From NCBI RefSeq assembly GCF_013201605.1, contig NZ_CP053848.1, forward strand, positions 1,116,001-1,180,000: a DNA stretch of 64,000 nucleotides. Reading direction: 5' to 3'. The notes under the pieces are model-generated. The model did not search any database. It was not told the DNA's origin and was given only the letters and a program-made list of their open reading frames with translations. Shown here in pieces: positions 43,625-52,504 of this stretch. Numbering within the stretch: the first letter of the stretch is position 1; every line of letters begins with the position of its first letter. Origin of the DNA: Campylobacter ornithocola. Lineage in GTDB: Bacteria; Campylobacterota; Campylobacteria; Campylobacterales; Campylobacteraceae. The position numbers and the translations under genes were made by a program.

Positions 43625-44656
43625 ATGATTGCAAGAAAAATTACACATTTAAGTTTTTTCATAATAGCACTTGCTGTTCTTTTTATATCTCCTTATTTTT
43701 TCAATGATTATAAAATAGGAATTTTAAGCAATATCGCCATTTTTGTAATCTTAGCAGTAAGTTACAATCTTATCAATGGAGTTACAGGGCAATTTTCGTT
43801 AGAACCAAACGGTTTTGTAGCCATAGGAGCTTATGTAGCTGCTTTAGTTTTACTTACAAGTGAAAGTAAAATTGATCAGTTTTCTTTAGAAGATCCAAGC
43901 AATTTTATTTTAATGATTCATTCGCCAAGTTTTATTGTAGCTTTACTTTCTGCTGGTGTTTGTGCCATGCTTTTGTCTTTAGTTTTGGCTTTTGCCGTAT
44001 TTAGAGTCAGAGGAGATTACCTAGCTATTGTAACTCTAGGTTTTGGTATTATTATCAAACTTATGGCAATTAATTTTGCTTCAATTACAAATGGATCTTT
44101 AGGTTTAAATGATATTCCAAAACATACAACTTTATACTGGAGTGGTGGGATTGCAATATTTTCTGTTATTATCATCCTAAATATTGTTAGTTCAAAGTTT
44201 GGTAGAGCGATGAAAGCTGTAAGAGATGATGAGGATGCAGCGTTGGCAATGGGCATTAATACTTTTAATATTAAAACTCTAGCTTTTAGCACTTCAGCAT
44301 TTTTAGAAGGTGTTGGTGGAGGATTGCTAGCTTGTGCGTTGGCTTCAGTTTCACCTGAACAATTTGACTTTTTATTTACTTTTCAGCTTTTAATTATCAT
44401 TGTTTTAGGTGGTTTAGGTTCAACTACCGGTGCTATTATAGGAGCTATTTTGGTAATAGGCGGAAGTGAATATTTGAGATTTTTAGATGAAAGCATGAAT
44501 ATCTTTGGCTATGAAACTCCAGCTATGCCTGGCCTTAGAATGGTTGTATTTTCCATTATATTGATTTTAGTGATGCTTTTTGCAAGAAGAGGAATAATGG
44601 GTGATAAAGAGTTGACAGATGTTTTATTTAAGTTTTCTAAAGGAAAGAAAAAATGA
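43625..44656 (+). CDS. livM: Branched-chain amino acid ABC transporter permease LivM
   Basis: A 343-residue permease. SYNLINGVTGQFSLEPNGFVAIGAY and the coupling segment LLIIIVLGGLGSTTGAIIGA are typical of LivM. I prefer ATG 43625, directly after the livH stop, to a TTG 21 bases upstream inside livH. It overlaps livG by four bases. Confidence 0.93.
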   Translation: MIARKITHLSFFIIALAVLFISPYFFNDYKIGILSNIAIFVILAVSYNLINGVTGQFSLEPNGFVAIGAYVAALVLLTSESKIDQFSLEDPSNFILMIHSPSFIVALLSAGVCAMLLSLVLAFAVFRVRGDYLAIVTLGFGIIIKLMAINFASITNGSLGLNDIPKHTTLYWSGGIAIFSVIIILNIVSSKFGRAMKAVRDDEDAALAMGINTFNIKTLAFSTSAFLEGVGGGLLACALASVSPEQFDFLFTFQLLIIIVLGGLGSTTGAIIGAILVIGGSEYLRFLDESMNIFGYETPAMPGLRMVVFSIILILVMLFARRGIMGDKELTDVLFKFSKGKKK

Positions 44657-45423
44657 TTTTAGAACTTAAAGAAATTCATAAAAATTTTGGTGGAGTTAGT
44701 GCTATTATAAATACTTCTTTTGCTATTAAAGAAAGTGAAATTTTTGGGCTTATAGGTCCAAATGGAGCAGGTAAAACAACTTTATTTAATATTATCACAG
44801 GAAACTATAAGCCAAGTAGCGGAGAAGTTTTTTTTCTAGAAAAAAAAATAGATCATCTAAAACCTCATAAAATAGTCCATCTAGGTATTGCAAGAACCTT
44901 TCAAAACATAAGACTTTTCTCAAGTATGAGTGTTTTAGAAAATGTTTTGATCGGTTTTGATAAAAGCATTAAGTATAGTGTTTTTGAAGCCTTTTTACAT
45001 CTTGGAAGATTTTCCAAAGCAGAAAAAAATGCAAAAAAAGCAGCTTATGAAATTTTAGAACAACTTAATATTGCTCATTTAGCCAATGAAAAGGCTACCA
45101 GCTTAAGCTATGGACAACAAAGAAAAGTTGAAATAGCAAGAGCTTTAGCAACAAATCCTAAACTTTTATTGTTAGATGAACCTGCAGCAGGTATGAATTC
45201 TACAGAAAGTGATGATCTAGCTAGGTTAATTTTTGATATAAGAGACAATAAAAAAATCAGCGTTTTACTTATCGAGCATGATATGAAATTTGTAAATAAA
45301 CTTTGCGATAGAGTTATGGTGCTTGATTATGGTAAAACAATTTTTGAAGGAAAACCTAATGATGCGGTACAAAATCCTGAAGTAATTAGTGCGTATTTGG
45401 GAGATTTTAATGCTAGTAGTTAA
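44653..45423 (+). CDS. livG: Branched-chain amino acid ABC transporter ATP-binding protein LivG
   Basis: A 256-residue ATPase: Walker A GPNGAGKTT near residue 36, Q-loop region TFQNIRLF, signature LSYGQQRK near 156, Walker B LLLLDEPAAGMN near 175, and the switch histidine in IEHDMKFV. The AGMN after Walker B is typical of LivG. It overlaps livM by four and livF by 14 bases. Confidence 0.95.
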   Translation: MILELKEIHKNFGGVSAIINTSFAIKESEIFGLIGPNGAGKTTLFNIITGNYKPSSGEVFFLEKKIDHLKPHKIVHLGIARTFQNIRLFSSMSVLENVLIGFDKSIKYSVFEAFLHLGRFSKAEKNAKKAAYEILEQLNIAHLANEKATSLSYGQQRKVEIARALATNPKLLLLDEPAAGMNSTESDDLARLIFDIRDNKKISVLLIEHDMKFVNKLCDRVMVLDYGKTIFEGKPNDAVQNPEVISAYLGDFNASS

Positions 45424-46105
45424 AGATTTGCATGTTTACTATGGCTTAATAGAAGCTGTCAAGGGTATAGATTTTACTATAAAAACAGGAAGTATAGTTA
45501 GCTTAATAGGCTCAAATGGTGCTGGTAAAACTTCAACGCTTAATGCAATGCTAAATTGCGTTAAAAAAACTGGAGAGGTAACCTTTTTGGGCTATGATAC
45601 TCAAAGACACTTACCTCATACCTTAGTGCAAAAAGGCATTGCTTTAGTACCTGAAGGAAGAAGAGTTTTTATAAATCTTACTATAGAAGAAAATTTAAAA
45701 ATTGGTGCTTTTAATAACGCAGAAAACTATGAACATTTAAAAAATCAAATGTATAAACTTTTCCCAAGATTAAAAGACAAAAAAAATGCGTTAGCAGGAA
45801 CATTAAGTGGCGGGGAAGCTCAAATGCTAGCTATCTCAAGAGCACTAATGAGCGAACCCAAGCTTTTGATGTTAGATGAACCTTCTTTGGGGCTTGCTCC
45901 TAAAATAGTAGGAGAAGTTTTTGATATTATAGTAAAACTAAAAGAAGAAGGAATTACTATTTTGCTTGTTGAGCAAAATGCGTTTTCAGCTTTAAAAATA
46001 AGTGATTATGCTTATGTTTTGGAAAATGGCAAAATTGCTATGCATGCACCTGCAAAAGATCTTATCGGAAACGATGAGATTAGAAAAAAATATCTTGGAG
46101 CTTAA
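45410..46105 (+). CDS. livF: Branched-chain amino acid ABC transporter ATP-binding protein LivF
   Basis: A 231-residue ATPase: GSNGAGKTST Walker A, VPEGRRVFINLTIEENL (LivF-type Q-loop region), LSGGEAQMLAISRALM signature and MLDEPSLGLAP Walker B. I start it at ATG 45410 (LVVKDLHVYYG), with GGGAG seven bases upstream, rather than at an in-frame ATG 21 bases earlier. Last transporter gene; ccsBA begins four bases after it. Confidence 0.94.
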   Translation: MLVVKDLHVYYGLIEAVKGIDFTIKTGSIVSLIGSNGAGKTSTLNAMLNCVKKTGEVTFLGYDTQRHLPHTLVQKGIALVPEGRRVFINLTIEENLKIGAFNNAENYEHLKNQMYKLFPRLKDKKNALAGTLSGGEAQMLAISRALMSEPKLLMLDEPSLGLAPKIVGEVFDIIVKLKEEGITILLVEQNAFSALKISDYAYVLENGKIAMHAPAKDLIGNDEIRKKYLGA

Positions 46106-46109
46106 ATAT

Positions 46110-49100
46110 ATGAAAAAACAACTTTTAGTTTTTGGTGATATAAAAATTTCTATTTTTTTATTTTTAGTTTTTGCCCTATTTTGTGCTCTAGCTACTTTTA
46201 TAGAAAGTGCTTACAACACACCAACAGCATGGGCAATGATTTATGGCACATCTTGGTTTGGTTTTATACAGTTTATACTTGGAATCAACCTTTTAATAGC
46301 TCTTTTTAAGTATAAAATGTTTAATAAGAAAAAAATACCACTTTTAATTTTCCATATTTCATTTTTGTTTATCTTGTTAGGTTCAGCTATGACTAGATAT
46401 ATGGGATTTGAAGGAAATTTACACATTAGAGAAAATGAAAAAAACAACATTATTGAAACTTCAAAAAGTTACATATATATAGCTACTTTAAAAAATGATA
46501 AAGTATATAGTGCCTCAAAATCTGAATATATTTCAACTCTACCTTTTGTAAATAATTTTTCTTTTGATTTAATTTTACCTGATGAAAAAGCACAAATTGC
46601 TTATGAAAATTTAATTTTAGATGCAAAAGAAATTTATATTGATGATAATAATTCTGCTCCACTTTTGTCTTTAATGCTAACACAAAATAATGAATCTAAA
46701 GAATTACTTTTTCAGGCAGGAGATGCAGAAAATATTAATGGAGTTAATATAGCATTTTTAAATGACTCTGTACCAAGTCCTTACATAAAAATTGATAAAG
46801 ATTTAAAACTTAGTGCTGATTTTGATTTAAAGTATATGTCAATGAGCGATGGAAAAGAAAATATTTTAAAAGCAAACCAAAAAGCACAAGCTAAAGATTT
46901 AAGATTGTACTCTTTTAATGATATTAATCTAGTAGTTAAATTTGCCTCCTTGCATGGCAAAAAAACTCTAAAAGGTATTAATCAAGCTCAAGATGAAAAC
47001 TTTTTTACCTGGTTTAAAAATAGTTGGATGGAACTAGGCCGTAATGTTTTAATTTCTTTATTTGGAGAAGCAAAATACTGGAATAACTCTTTATTAAATA
47101 GCTTTAAAGATTTCGCACAAAGCACTAAATATATGCCAACTCAACTCTCAGAAAATGCCATCAATGCTTTAAAACTAAAATTAAGCTACAAAGGAGAATC
47201 TAAAGAGGTTTTTTTAGTAGAATACAACTCGCCTATCCGCATTGATGTAGCAGGTCAACCTTTCTTTTTAAGATGGGGTCCTAAAGGAATAGAAATGCCA
47301 TTTGAAATGTACCTAAAAGACTTTGAACTAGAACGATATCCCGGCTCAATGTCACCTATGTCTTATGCAAGTTATGTAGAAATTGATAATGCTGATCAAA
47401 AATTTGAATATAAAATTTTTATGAATAATGTTTTAGATTATCAAGGCTATAGATTTTATCAAAGCTCTTACGATCAAGATGAATTAGGCACGATACTTTC
47501 AGTCAATAAAGATCCAGGCAAAATTCCAACCTACATAGGATATTTTTTACTTACACTAGGAATGTTTTTGAATATTTTAAATCCTCATTCAAGATTTAGA
47601 ACTTTAGCTAAGCTAATTAATCAAGACACTCTTAAAAAAACAAGCGCTATTTTAACCTTTGTGCTGATATTTTTCATGGCTCAAAATAGCTACGCAAATG
47701 AACCTATCAAAGTCAATGAAACTCATGCTAAAGAACTTTCTTCTTTGGTTGTACAAAAACCTGATGGTAGAATGGTTCCTTTTAACACTTTAGCCATAGA
47801 AGTTTTGGAAAAAATATACAAAAGTACAACCTTTCAAGGCCAAAGTGCCGAAGCAACAATTATATCAATGATTTTTGATGGAAGTGCTTGGTATGATAAA
47901 GATATTATTTTTATGCCAAAAAGTCGCTTGATTAATGAAGAAATTTCTAAAATTTTAGGTATTGAACCTAAAGCTTATGCTAGCTTTAAAGACTTCTTTA
48001 CTACAGATACTTATAAATTACAAAAATATGTAGAAAACGCTAATAGAAAAAATCCAAACCGTAGAAGTGTTTTTGATAAAGAAATCATCAAACTTGATGA
48101 AAGAGTAAATATCGTAAATTTAATTTTTTCAGGTGATATTTTTAGATTTATTCCTTTACAAAATAGCACTAATAATCAATGGATTGCACCACGCGAAGCT
48201 TATATAGGTTTAAAAGATGAAGAAGGTAAAGAAGTTAGAGGTATTTTAGAAAACTACTTCAATGCAGTTGCCAATTCCATTGCTCATAATAATTGGGACG
48301 AAGCAACTAAAAGTTTAAGTACCATTAAAAATTATCAAGAAAAATATGGTTATGAAATAATGCCAAACTCCAAAAAGATTAATACTGAAATATTTTTTAA
48401 CAAAAGTCAAATTTTTGTAAATCTTGCACCACTTTACCTATGTGCTGGATTTTTACTTTTAATTATAGTTTTTGTAAAAATGTTAATGCCAAAAATTCGT
48501 ATTGATTTTATCTTTAAATGTGTCTATGTGTTTAATATTGTGGCATTTTTCACTCATACACTAGGTCTGGCTTTGCGTTGGTATATAGCGGGTCGCGCAC
48601 CATGGAGTAATGCTTACGAGAGTATGGTCTATATAGCTTGGGCTTTATCGCTATCTGGAATCTTCTTTTCTCGAAAAAGTCCTATTGCTCTTTCTTTAAC
48701 TTCAATTTTAGCAGGAGTTACTTTAGGTGTAGCTCATCTTAGTCAGATGGATCCACAAATTACTAATTTAGTTCCTGTATTACAATCTTATTGGCTAACT
48801 ATACATGTTTCGGTAATTACTGCTAGCTATGGATTTTTGGGCTTATGTACATTATTAGGGATATTTGTTTTAATTTTGTTATGTATGCTAAAAATTAATG
48901 GCAAACACAATGAGAACATTTTAAGAAATATCACAGAAGCCACAAGAATTAATGAAATGGCTATGATTTTAGGACTTTGCTTATTAACTGTTGGAAATTT
49001 TTTAGGTGCTATATGGGCAAATGAAAGCTGGGGTAGATATTGGAGTTGGGATTCTAAAGAAACTTGGGCTTTAATTAGTATATTAGTTTATGCAGCTATT

Positions 49101-49340
49101 TTACACATTAGAATGGTTCCAAAATGGGCGAATCAATATACTTTTGCAGTGTGTTCTATGTTTGCTTATTGGGTAATTATTATGACTTATTTTGGAGTAA
49201 ACTACTTTTTAACCGGTATGCATTCTTACGCAGCAGGTGATTCGGTAAAAATTCCTGACTATGTATATTGGGGCTTTTTATTTATGGTCGCATTGAGTTT
49301 AGTAAGTTATTTCAAAAAACCTTATGCGAAAAAACTATAA
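46110..49340 (+). CDS. ccsBA: Fused cytochrome c biogenesis protein CcsBA (ResB-CcsA)
   Basis: A 1076-residue membrane protein that exports haem and attaches it to CxxCH motifs (system II). The N-terminal ResB/CcsB part carries three early helices and a large periplasmic domain up to about residue 480. The C-terminal CcsA part holds the haem-binding WWD-type sequence WGRYWSWDSKETWAL near 985 and histidines in HTLGLALRWYIAGRAPWSNAYES. I start it at ATG 46110 with GGAG nine bases upstream; a longer frame lies inside livF. It serves PetC and the CNTCH cytochrome in this window. Being read after livF suggests cotranscription with the transporter. Confidence 0.95.
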   Translation: MKKQLLVFGDIKISIFLFLVFALFCALATFIESAYNTPTAWAMIYGTSWFGFIQFILGINLLIALFKYKMFNKKKIPLLIFHISFLFILLGSAMTRYMGFEGNLHIRENEKNNIIETSKSYIYIATLKNDKVYSASKSEYISTLPFVNNFSFDLILPDEKAQIAYENLILDAKEIYIDDNNSAPLLSLMLTQNNESKELLFQAGDAENINGVNIAFLNDSVPSPYIKIDKDLKLSADFDLKYMSMSDGKENILKANQKAQAKDLRLYSFNDINLVVKFASLHGKKTLKGINQAQDENFFTWFKNSWMELGRNVLISLFGEAKYWNNSLLNSFKDFAQSTKYMPTQLSENAINALKLKLSYKGESKEVFLVEYNSPIRIDVAGQPFFLRWGPKGIEMPFEMYLKDFELERYPGSMSPMSYASYVEIDNADQKFEYKIFMNNVLDYQGYRFYQSSYDQDELGTILSVNKDPGKIPTYIGYFLLTLGMFLNILNPHSRFRTLAKLINQDTLKKTSAILTFVLIFFMAQNSYANEPIKVNETHAKELSSLVVQKPDGRMVPFNTLAIEVLEKIYKSTTFQGQSAEATIISMIFDGSAWYDKDIIFMPKSRLINEEISKILGIEPKAYASFKDFFTTDTYKLQKYVENANRKNPNRRSVFDKEIIKLDERVNIVNLIFSGDIFRFIPLQNSTNNQWIAPREAYIGLKDEEGKEVRGILENYFNAVANSIAHNNWDEATKSLSTIKNYQEKYGYEIMPNSKKINTEIFFNKSQIFVNLAPLYLCAGFLLLIIVFVKMLMPKIRIDFIFKCVYVFNIVAFFTHTLGLALRWYIAGRAPWSNAYESMVYIAWALSLSGIFFSRKSPIALSLTSILAGVTLGVAHLSQMDPQITNLVPVLQSYWLTIHVSVITASYGFLGLCTLLGIFVLILLCMLKINGKHNENILRNITEATRINEMAMILGLCLLTVGNFLGAIWANESWGRYWSWDSKETWALISILVYAAILHIRMVPKWANQYTFAVCSMFAYWVIIMTYFGVNYFLTGMHSYAAGDSVKIPDYVYWGFLFMVALSLVSYFKKPYAKKL

Positions 49341-49351
49341 GAAAGTAACAA

Positions 49352-49780
49352 ATGAATAATTCTCTTTTTATATTTTTAATTGCTGCCTTAGTTGTAATTA
49401 TCATACTTGGTATTCTTTTGGTTTTATTTTTTACACATAAAGAAAAAAATCCAAAAAATATTAATGCCAGTAAAATAAATGCGAATATTAGTAATATAGA
49501 AGATTTTATATCCAAAGCTAATACCGCAAAGAATTCACAAGAAATTCAAACTTTAATTTTGCAATTTCTAAACTCACAAAAATTTGGTTCAAATCCAAAA
49601 GATAGTGCCACTAAAAGAAAACTTGATTTTATTAGTGCTGTCTCAGCTAATGCTAATGCTACTCCTAAAAATATTTCTTTTTTAAATAATGAATTAAAAA
49701 AAAGATATAAAGCTTTAAAAAAAGAAATAGATGCTTATGAGCAAATTGGTTTAGCTAAAAGAAAAATGAGACAATCTTAA
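49352..49780 (+). CDS. Hypothetical single-span membrane protein
   Basis: A 142-residue protein: one N-terminal membrane helix (FIFLIAALVVIIILGILLVLFF), then an Asn/Lys-rich cytoplasmic part containing a helical region NIEDFISKANTAKNSQEIQ and ending with basic residues. It lies 11 bases after ccsBA and nine before lepA, so it is in that transcription unit. No family recognised. Confidence 0.75.
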   Translation: MNNSLFIFLIAALVVIIILGILLVLFFTHKEKNPKNINASKINANISNIEDFISKANTAKNSQEIQTLILQFLNSQKFGSNPKDSATKRKLDFISAVSANANATPKNISFLNNELKKRYKALKKEIDAYEQIGLAKRKMRQS

Positions 49781-49789
49781 GGGTTTTGA

Positions 49790-51580
49790 ATGAAAAATAT
49801 TAGAAATTTCTCTATCATAGCTCATATTGATCATGGAAAAAGCACACTAGCTGATAGAATTATTAGTGAATGTGGAGCTATTAGCGATAGACAAATGAGT
49901 GCCCAAGTAATGGATACTATGGACATAGAAAAAGAACGCGGTATAACCATAAAAGCACAATCTGTACGTTTAAACTATAGTTTCAACAATGAAGAATATA
50001 TATTAAATTTAATAGATACTCCAGGTCATGTTGATTTCTCCTATGAAGTAAGTCGCTCGTTAGCAAGTTGCGAAGGAGCTTTGCTTGTCGTTGATGCTTC
50101 TCAAGGAGTAGAAGCACAAACCATAGCTAATGTTTATATAGCCTTAGAAAATGATCTTGAAATCATACCAGTGATTAATAAAATTGATCTTCCTTCAGCT
50201 GATATAGAAAAAGTTAAACATGAAATAGAACATATTATAGGTATTGATTGTTCTAATGCAATTTGTGTTAGTGCAAAAACTGGTGTAGGTATAAAAGAAC
50301 TTATAGAGACTATCATCACAAAAATTCCCGCACCAAAAACTGATGATGAAGCACCTACTAAAGCTTTAATTTATGATTCTTGGTTTGATAATTATCTTGG
50401 AGCTTTAGCCTTAGTTAGAATTTATGAGGGAAATATCACCAAAAATGATGAAGTTTTGGTTATGAGTACAGATAAAAAACACTTAGTGCAAGATCTTTTT
50501 TATCCTCATCCATTAAGTCCTATAAAAACTAAAAAATTAGAATCAGGTGAAGTAGGTGTTATCGTGCTTGGACTTAAAAATGTTGCCGATGTTCAAGTGG
50601 GCGATACCATAACATTAACAAAAAATAAAGCAAAAGAAGCTATCGGTGGTTTTGAAAAAGCCAAAGCTTTTGTTTTCGCAGGATTATATCCTATAGAAAC
50701 AGATAAATTTGAAGACTTAAGAGATGCTTTAGATAAGCTAAAACTTAACGATAGTTCTATTACTTATGAGCCTGAGACATCATTAGCCTTAGGGTTTGGT
50801 TTTAGGGTTGGTTTTTTAGGTCTTTTACATATGGAAGTTATCAAAGAAAGGCTTGAACGTGAGTTTAATCTTGATTTAATAGCTACTGCACCAACTGTTA
50901 CTTATGAAATTTATCAAACTGATGGAGAGATTTTAAAAATTCAAAATCCAAGCGAACTACCTCCGGTAAATAAAATTGATCACATAAAAGAGCCTTATGT
51001 AAAAGCTACCATCATAACTCCAAGCGAATATTTAGGAAATTTAATCACTCTTTTAAATCGTAAACGCGGTATGCAAGTTAAGATGGATTATATCACACCT
51101 GAACGTGTTTTGCTTGAGTATGATATACCTTTAAACGAAATCGTTATGGACTTTTATGATAAACTTAAATCACTCACCAAAGGCTATGCTAGCTTTGATT
51201 ATGAACCTATTGAATTTAGAGTGGGTGATCTTGTAAAACTTGATATTAAAGTAGCCGGTGAAAATGTAGATGCACTAAGCATTATTGTGCCAAATGAAAA
51301 AGCACTAAGCAAAGGTAGAGAACTTGTAAAAGCAATGAAAGAAATCGTTCCAAGACAACTTTTTGAAGTTGCTATCCAAGCAAGTATAGGCAATAAAATT
51401 ATTGCAAGAGAAAATGTAAAATCTATGGGTAAAAATGTAACTGCAAAATGCTATGGCGGGGATATCACTAGAAAAAGAAAGCTTCTTGAAAAACAAAAAG
51501 AAGGTAAAAAAAGAATGAAAGCCATTGGCAAAGTACATTTGCCTCAAGAAGCATTTTTAAGCGTTTTAAAAATAGACTAA
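49790..51580 (+). CDS. lepA: Elongation factor 4 (LepA)
   Basis: A 596-residue translational GTPase that acts on stalled or back-translocating ribosomes. G1 AHIDHGKST is at residues 11-19, G2 GITIKAQSV near 51, G3 DTPGHVDF near 76, G4 NKID near 130, and the LepA-specific C-terminal domain ([20 protein letters not shown]) is present. Its start follows an AAGGG box. A terminator follows its stop directly. Confidence 0.98.
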   Translation: MKNIRNFSIIAHIDHGKSTLADRIISECGAISDRQMSAQVMDTMDIEKERGITIKAQSVRLNYSFNNEEYILNLIDTPGHVDFSYEVSRSLASCEGALLVVDASQGVEAQTIANVYIALENDLEIIPVINKIDLPSADIEKVKHEIEHIIGIDCSNAICVSAKTGVGIKELIETIITKIPAPKTDDEAPTKALIYDSWFDNYLGALALVRIYEGNITKNDEVLVMSTDKKHLVQDLFYPHPLSPIKTKKLESGEVGVIVLGLKNVADVQVGDTITLTKNKAKEAIGGFEKAKAFVFAGLYPIETDKFEDLRDALDKLKLNDSSITYEPETSLALGFGFRVGFLGLLHMEVIKERLEREFNLDLIATAPTVTYEIYQTDGEILKIQNPSELPPVNKIDHIKEPYVKATIITPSEYLGNLITLLNRKRGMQVKMDYITPERVLLEYDIPLNEIVMDFYDKLKSLTKGYASFDYEPIEFRVGDLVKLDIKVAGENVDALSIIVPNEKALSKGRELVKAMKEIVPRQLFEVAIQASIGNKIIARENVKSMGKNVTAKCYGGDITRKRKLLEKQKEGKKRMKAIGKVHLPQEAFLSVLKID

Positions 51581-51602
51581 ATCCCTAGTCTACACTAGGG
51601 AT
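51581..51602. terminator. Bidirectional terminator between lepA and the 51608 gene
   Basis: Perfect 9-bp stem ATCCCTAGT (51581-51589) / ACTAGGGAT (51594-51602), CTAC loop, starting one base after the lepA stop and ending six bases before the stop of the convergent gene. Confidence 0.85.
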
Positions 51603-51607
51603 ATTAA

Positions 51608-52228
51608 TCAAGCATTGATATCTAAAGAATTTCCACCCAATTCATTGATTTTTTGAGTTACTTTTTCAATAGCTTTATCAATTGTTTCATAGCTGATATC
51701 AGGAAGTTTGCCACCCCACATTTTTTCTGCTTGCGCAAATCCTGCTTTTAGACCTTCTAAACCCTTTTGAAGTTTTTCCATATCTTCACCAGCTCCGTTA
51801 ATAACAAAATCAGCCAATCTTTGAGATGTTTTTGCTACACCAAAATACCCATCTTCCCCAATAAGCTCTTTTGCTTCATCAGCATTTAAACTAAGTATAT
51901 CTTTGCCTTCATATCCTATAGCTTTAAAATCTACATTTGATAAAATAGCCGTTAAAGAATCCTTAGACTGAGCTCCTTGAAAAATCCCTGCTTGAGATAA
52001 ACCATTGGATGAACTCATGCTAAATACTTGTTGCATGAAACTCATAGCATAAAGCCCAGTTATGCCTTTTCCACCTATACTGGCAAGCTTATTAAGCTTA
52101 TCCTCATCAATATCTTTAGTACTATTAGCACTTTTGGTATTGGCATCTTCAAGTTTTGTATTCGAATCAGCCTTCCTATTGCTAATTTGTGACTCCGCTG
52201 CCACACGAGAATACGAATTTATTTGCAT
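51608..52228 (-). CDS. Probable flagella-coregulated protein of unknown function
   Basis: A 206-residue protein with a low-complexity N-terminal part (about 1-55, rich in Ser/Asn/Lys) and a conserved-looking C-terminus: GEDGYFGVAKTSQRLADFV, AQAEKMWGGKLPDISYETIDKA and LGGNSLDINA. I know this C-terminal pattern from proteins often mislabelled hydrogenase-4 component G in epsilon- and gammaproteobacteria; I do not think it is a hydrogenase subunit. No signal peptide. Start 52228 has AAAGGAGCAAGG. A CGATTT box upstream suggests control by the flagellar sigma factor. Function unknown. Confidence 0.7.
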   Translation of the reverse strand: MQINSYSRVAAESQISNRKADSNTKLEDANTKSANSTKDIDEDKLNKLASIGGKGITGLYAMSFMQQVFSMSSSNGLSQAGIFQGAQSKDSLTAILSNVDFKAIGYEGKDILSLNADEAKELIGEDGYFGVAKTSQRLADFVINGAGEDMEKLQKGLEGLKAGFAQAEKMWGGKLPDISYETIDKAIEKVTQKINELGGNSLDINA

Positions 52229-52256
52229 CCTTGCTCCTTTTTTTGTGGGTTTATAA

Positions 52257-52262
52257 AAATCG
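52257..52262 (-). promoter_or_regulatory. Possible sigma-28 (FliA) -10 box CGATTT
   Basis: On the minus strand TCCGATTTTT lies about 30 bases before the 52228 start. CGATWT is the core of Campylobacter FliA-dependent promoters. A convincing -35 at the right distance is not clear. Confidence 0.45.
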
Positions 52263-52364
52263 GATAAAACAAATTAAAATGAATATTAAGCCAAAAATAA
52301 AAACTTTTATAATATAATATTTGAATTATACTATATTATAGGATTTTTAAAATTTAGGTGACTT

Positions 52365-52445
52365 ATGTTTTTCAAAGATTATTTTATTGAAATTTCAGAT
52401 CCATATTTTAAAGATACTATAGAAGGTATTGAGTCTCTTTATTAG
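52365..52445 (+). CDS. Possible 26-residue peptide or gene remnant
   Basis: ATG 52365 opens a 26-codon frame (MFFKDYFIEISDPYF then KDTIEGIESLY) with AGGTGA a few bases upstream and TATA-rich sequence before it. Unlike random AT-rich frames it has ordinary residue composition. It could be a leader peptide for the MATE gene, a small protein, or the fossil 5' end of a lost gene. Its stop lies in the left arm of the next hairpin. Confidence 0.3.
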   Translation: MFFKDYFIEISDPYFKDTIEGIESLY

Positions 52446-52496
52446 CTTTATTTTATTTATACAATCATAAACATATTATAAAATAAATACTAATAA
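52439..52496 (+). promoter_or_regulatory. Long imperfect hairpin ahead of the MATE gene
   Basis: TTATTAG + TTTATTTTAT (52439-52456, one C between) pairs with ATAAAATAAA + CTAATAA (52478-52496, TA between): 17 paired bases with one small internal loop and a 21-base terminal loop. The right arm runs into the AAGGA ribosome-binding site (52495-52499). All AT except two pairs, so stability is modest. Confidence 0.4.
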
Positions 52497-52504
52497 GGAA
52501 AACT

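Noticed and set aside
46002-46109. ccsBA starting inside livF
   Set aside because: The extra N-terminal residues are an out-of-frame reading of the livF end; ATG 46110 has a GGAG box and the family N-terminus.
51608-52228. Hydrogenase component
   Set aside because: The name often given to such proteins is not supported: no metal-binding residues, membrane spans or hydrogenase genes nearby.
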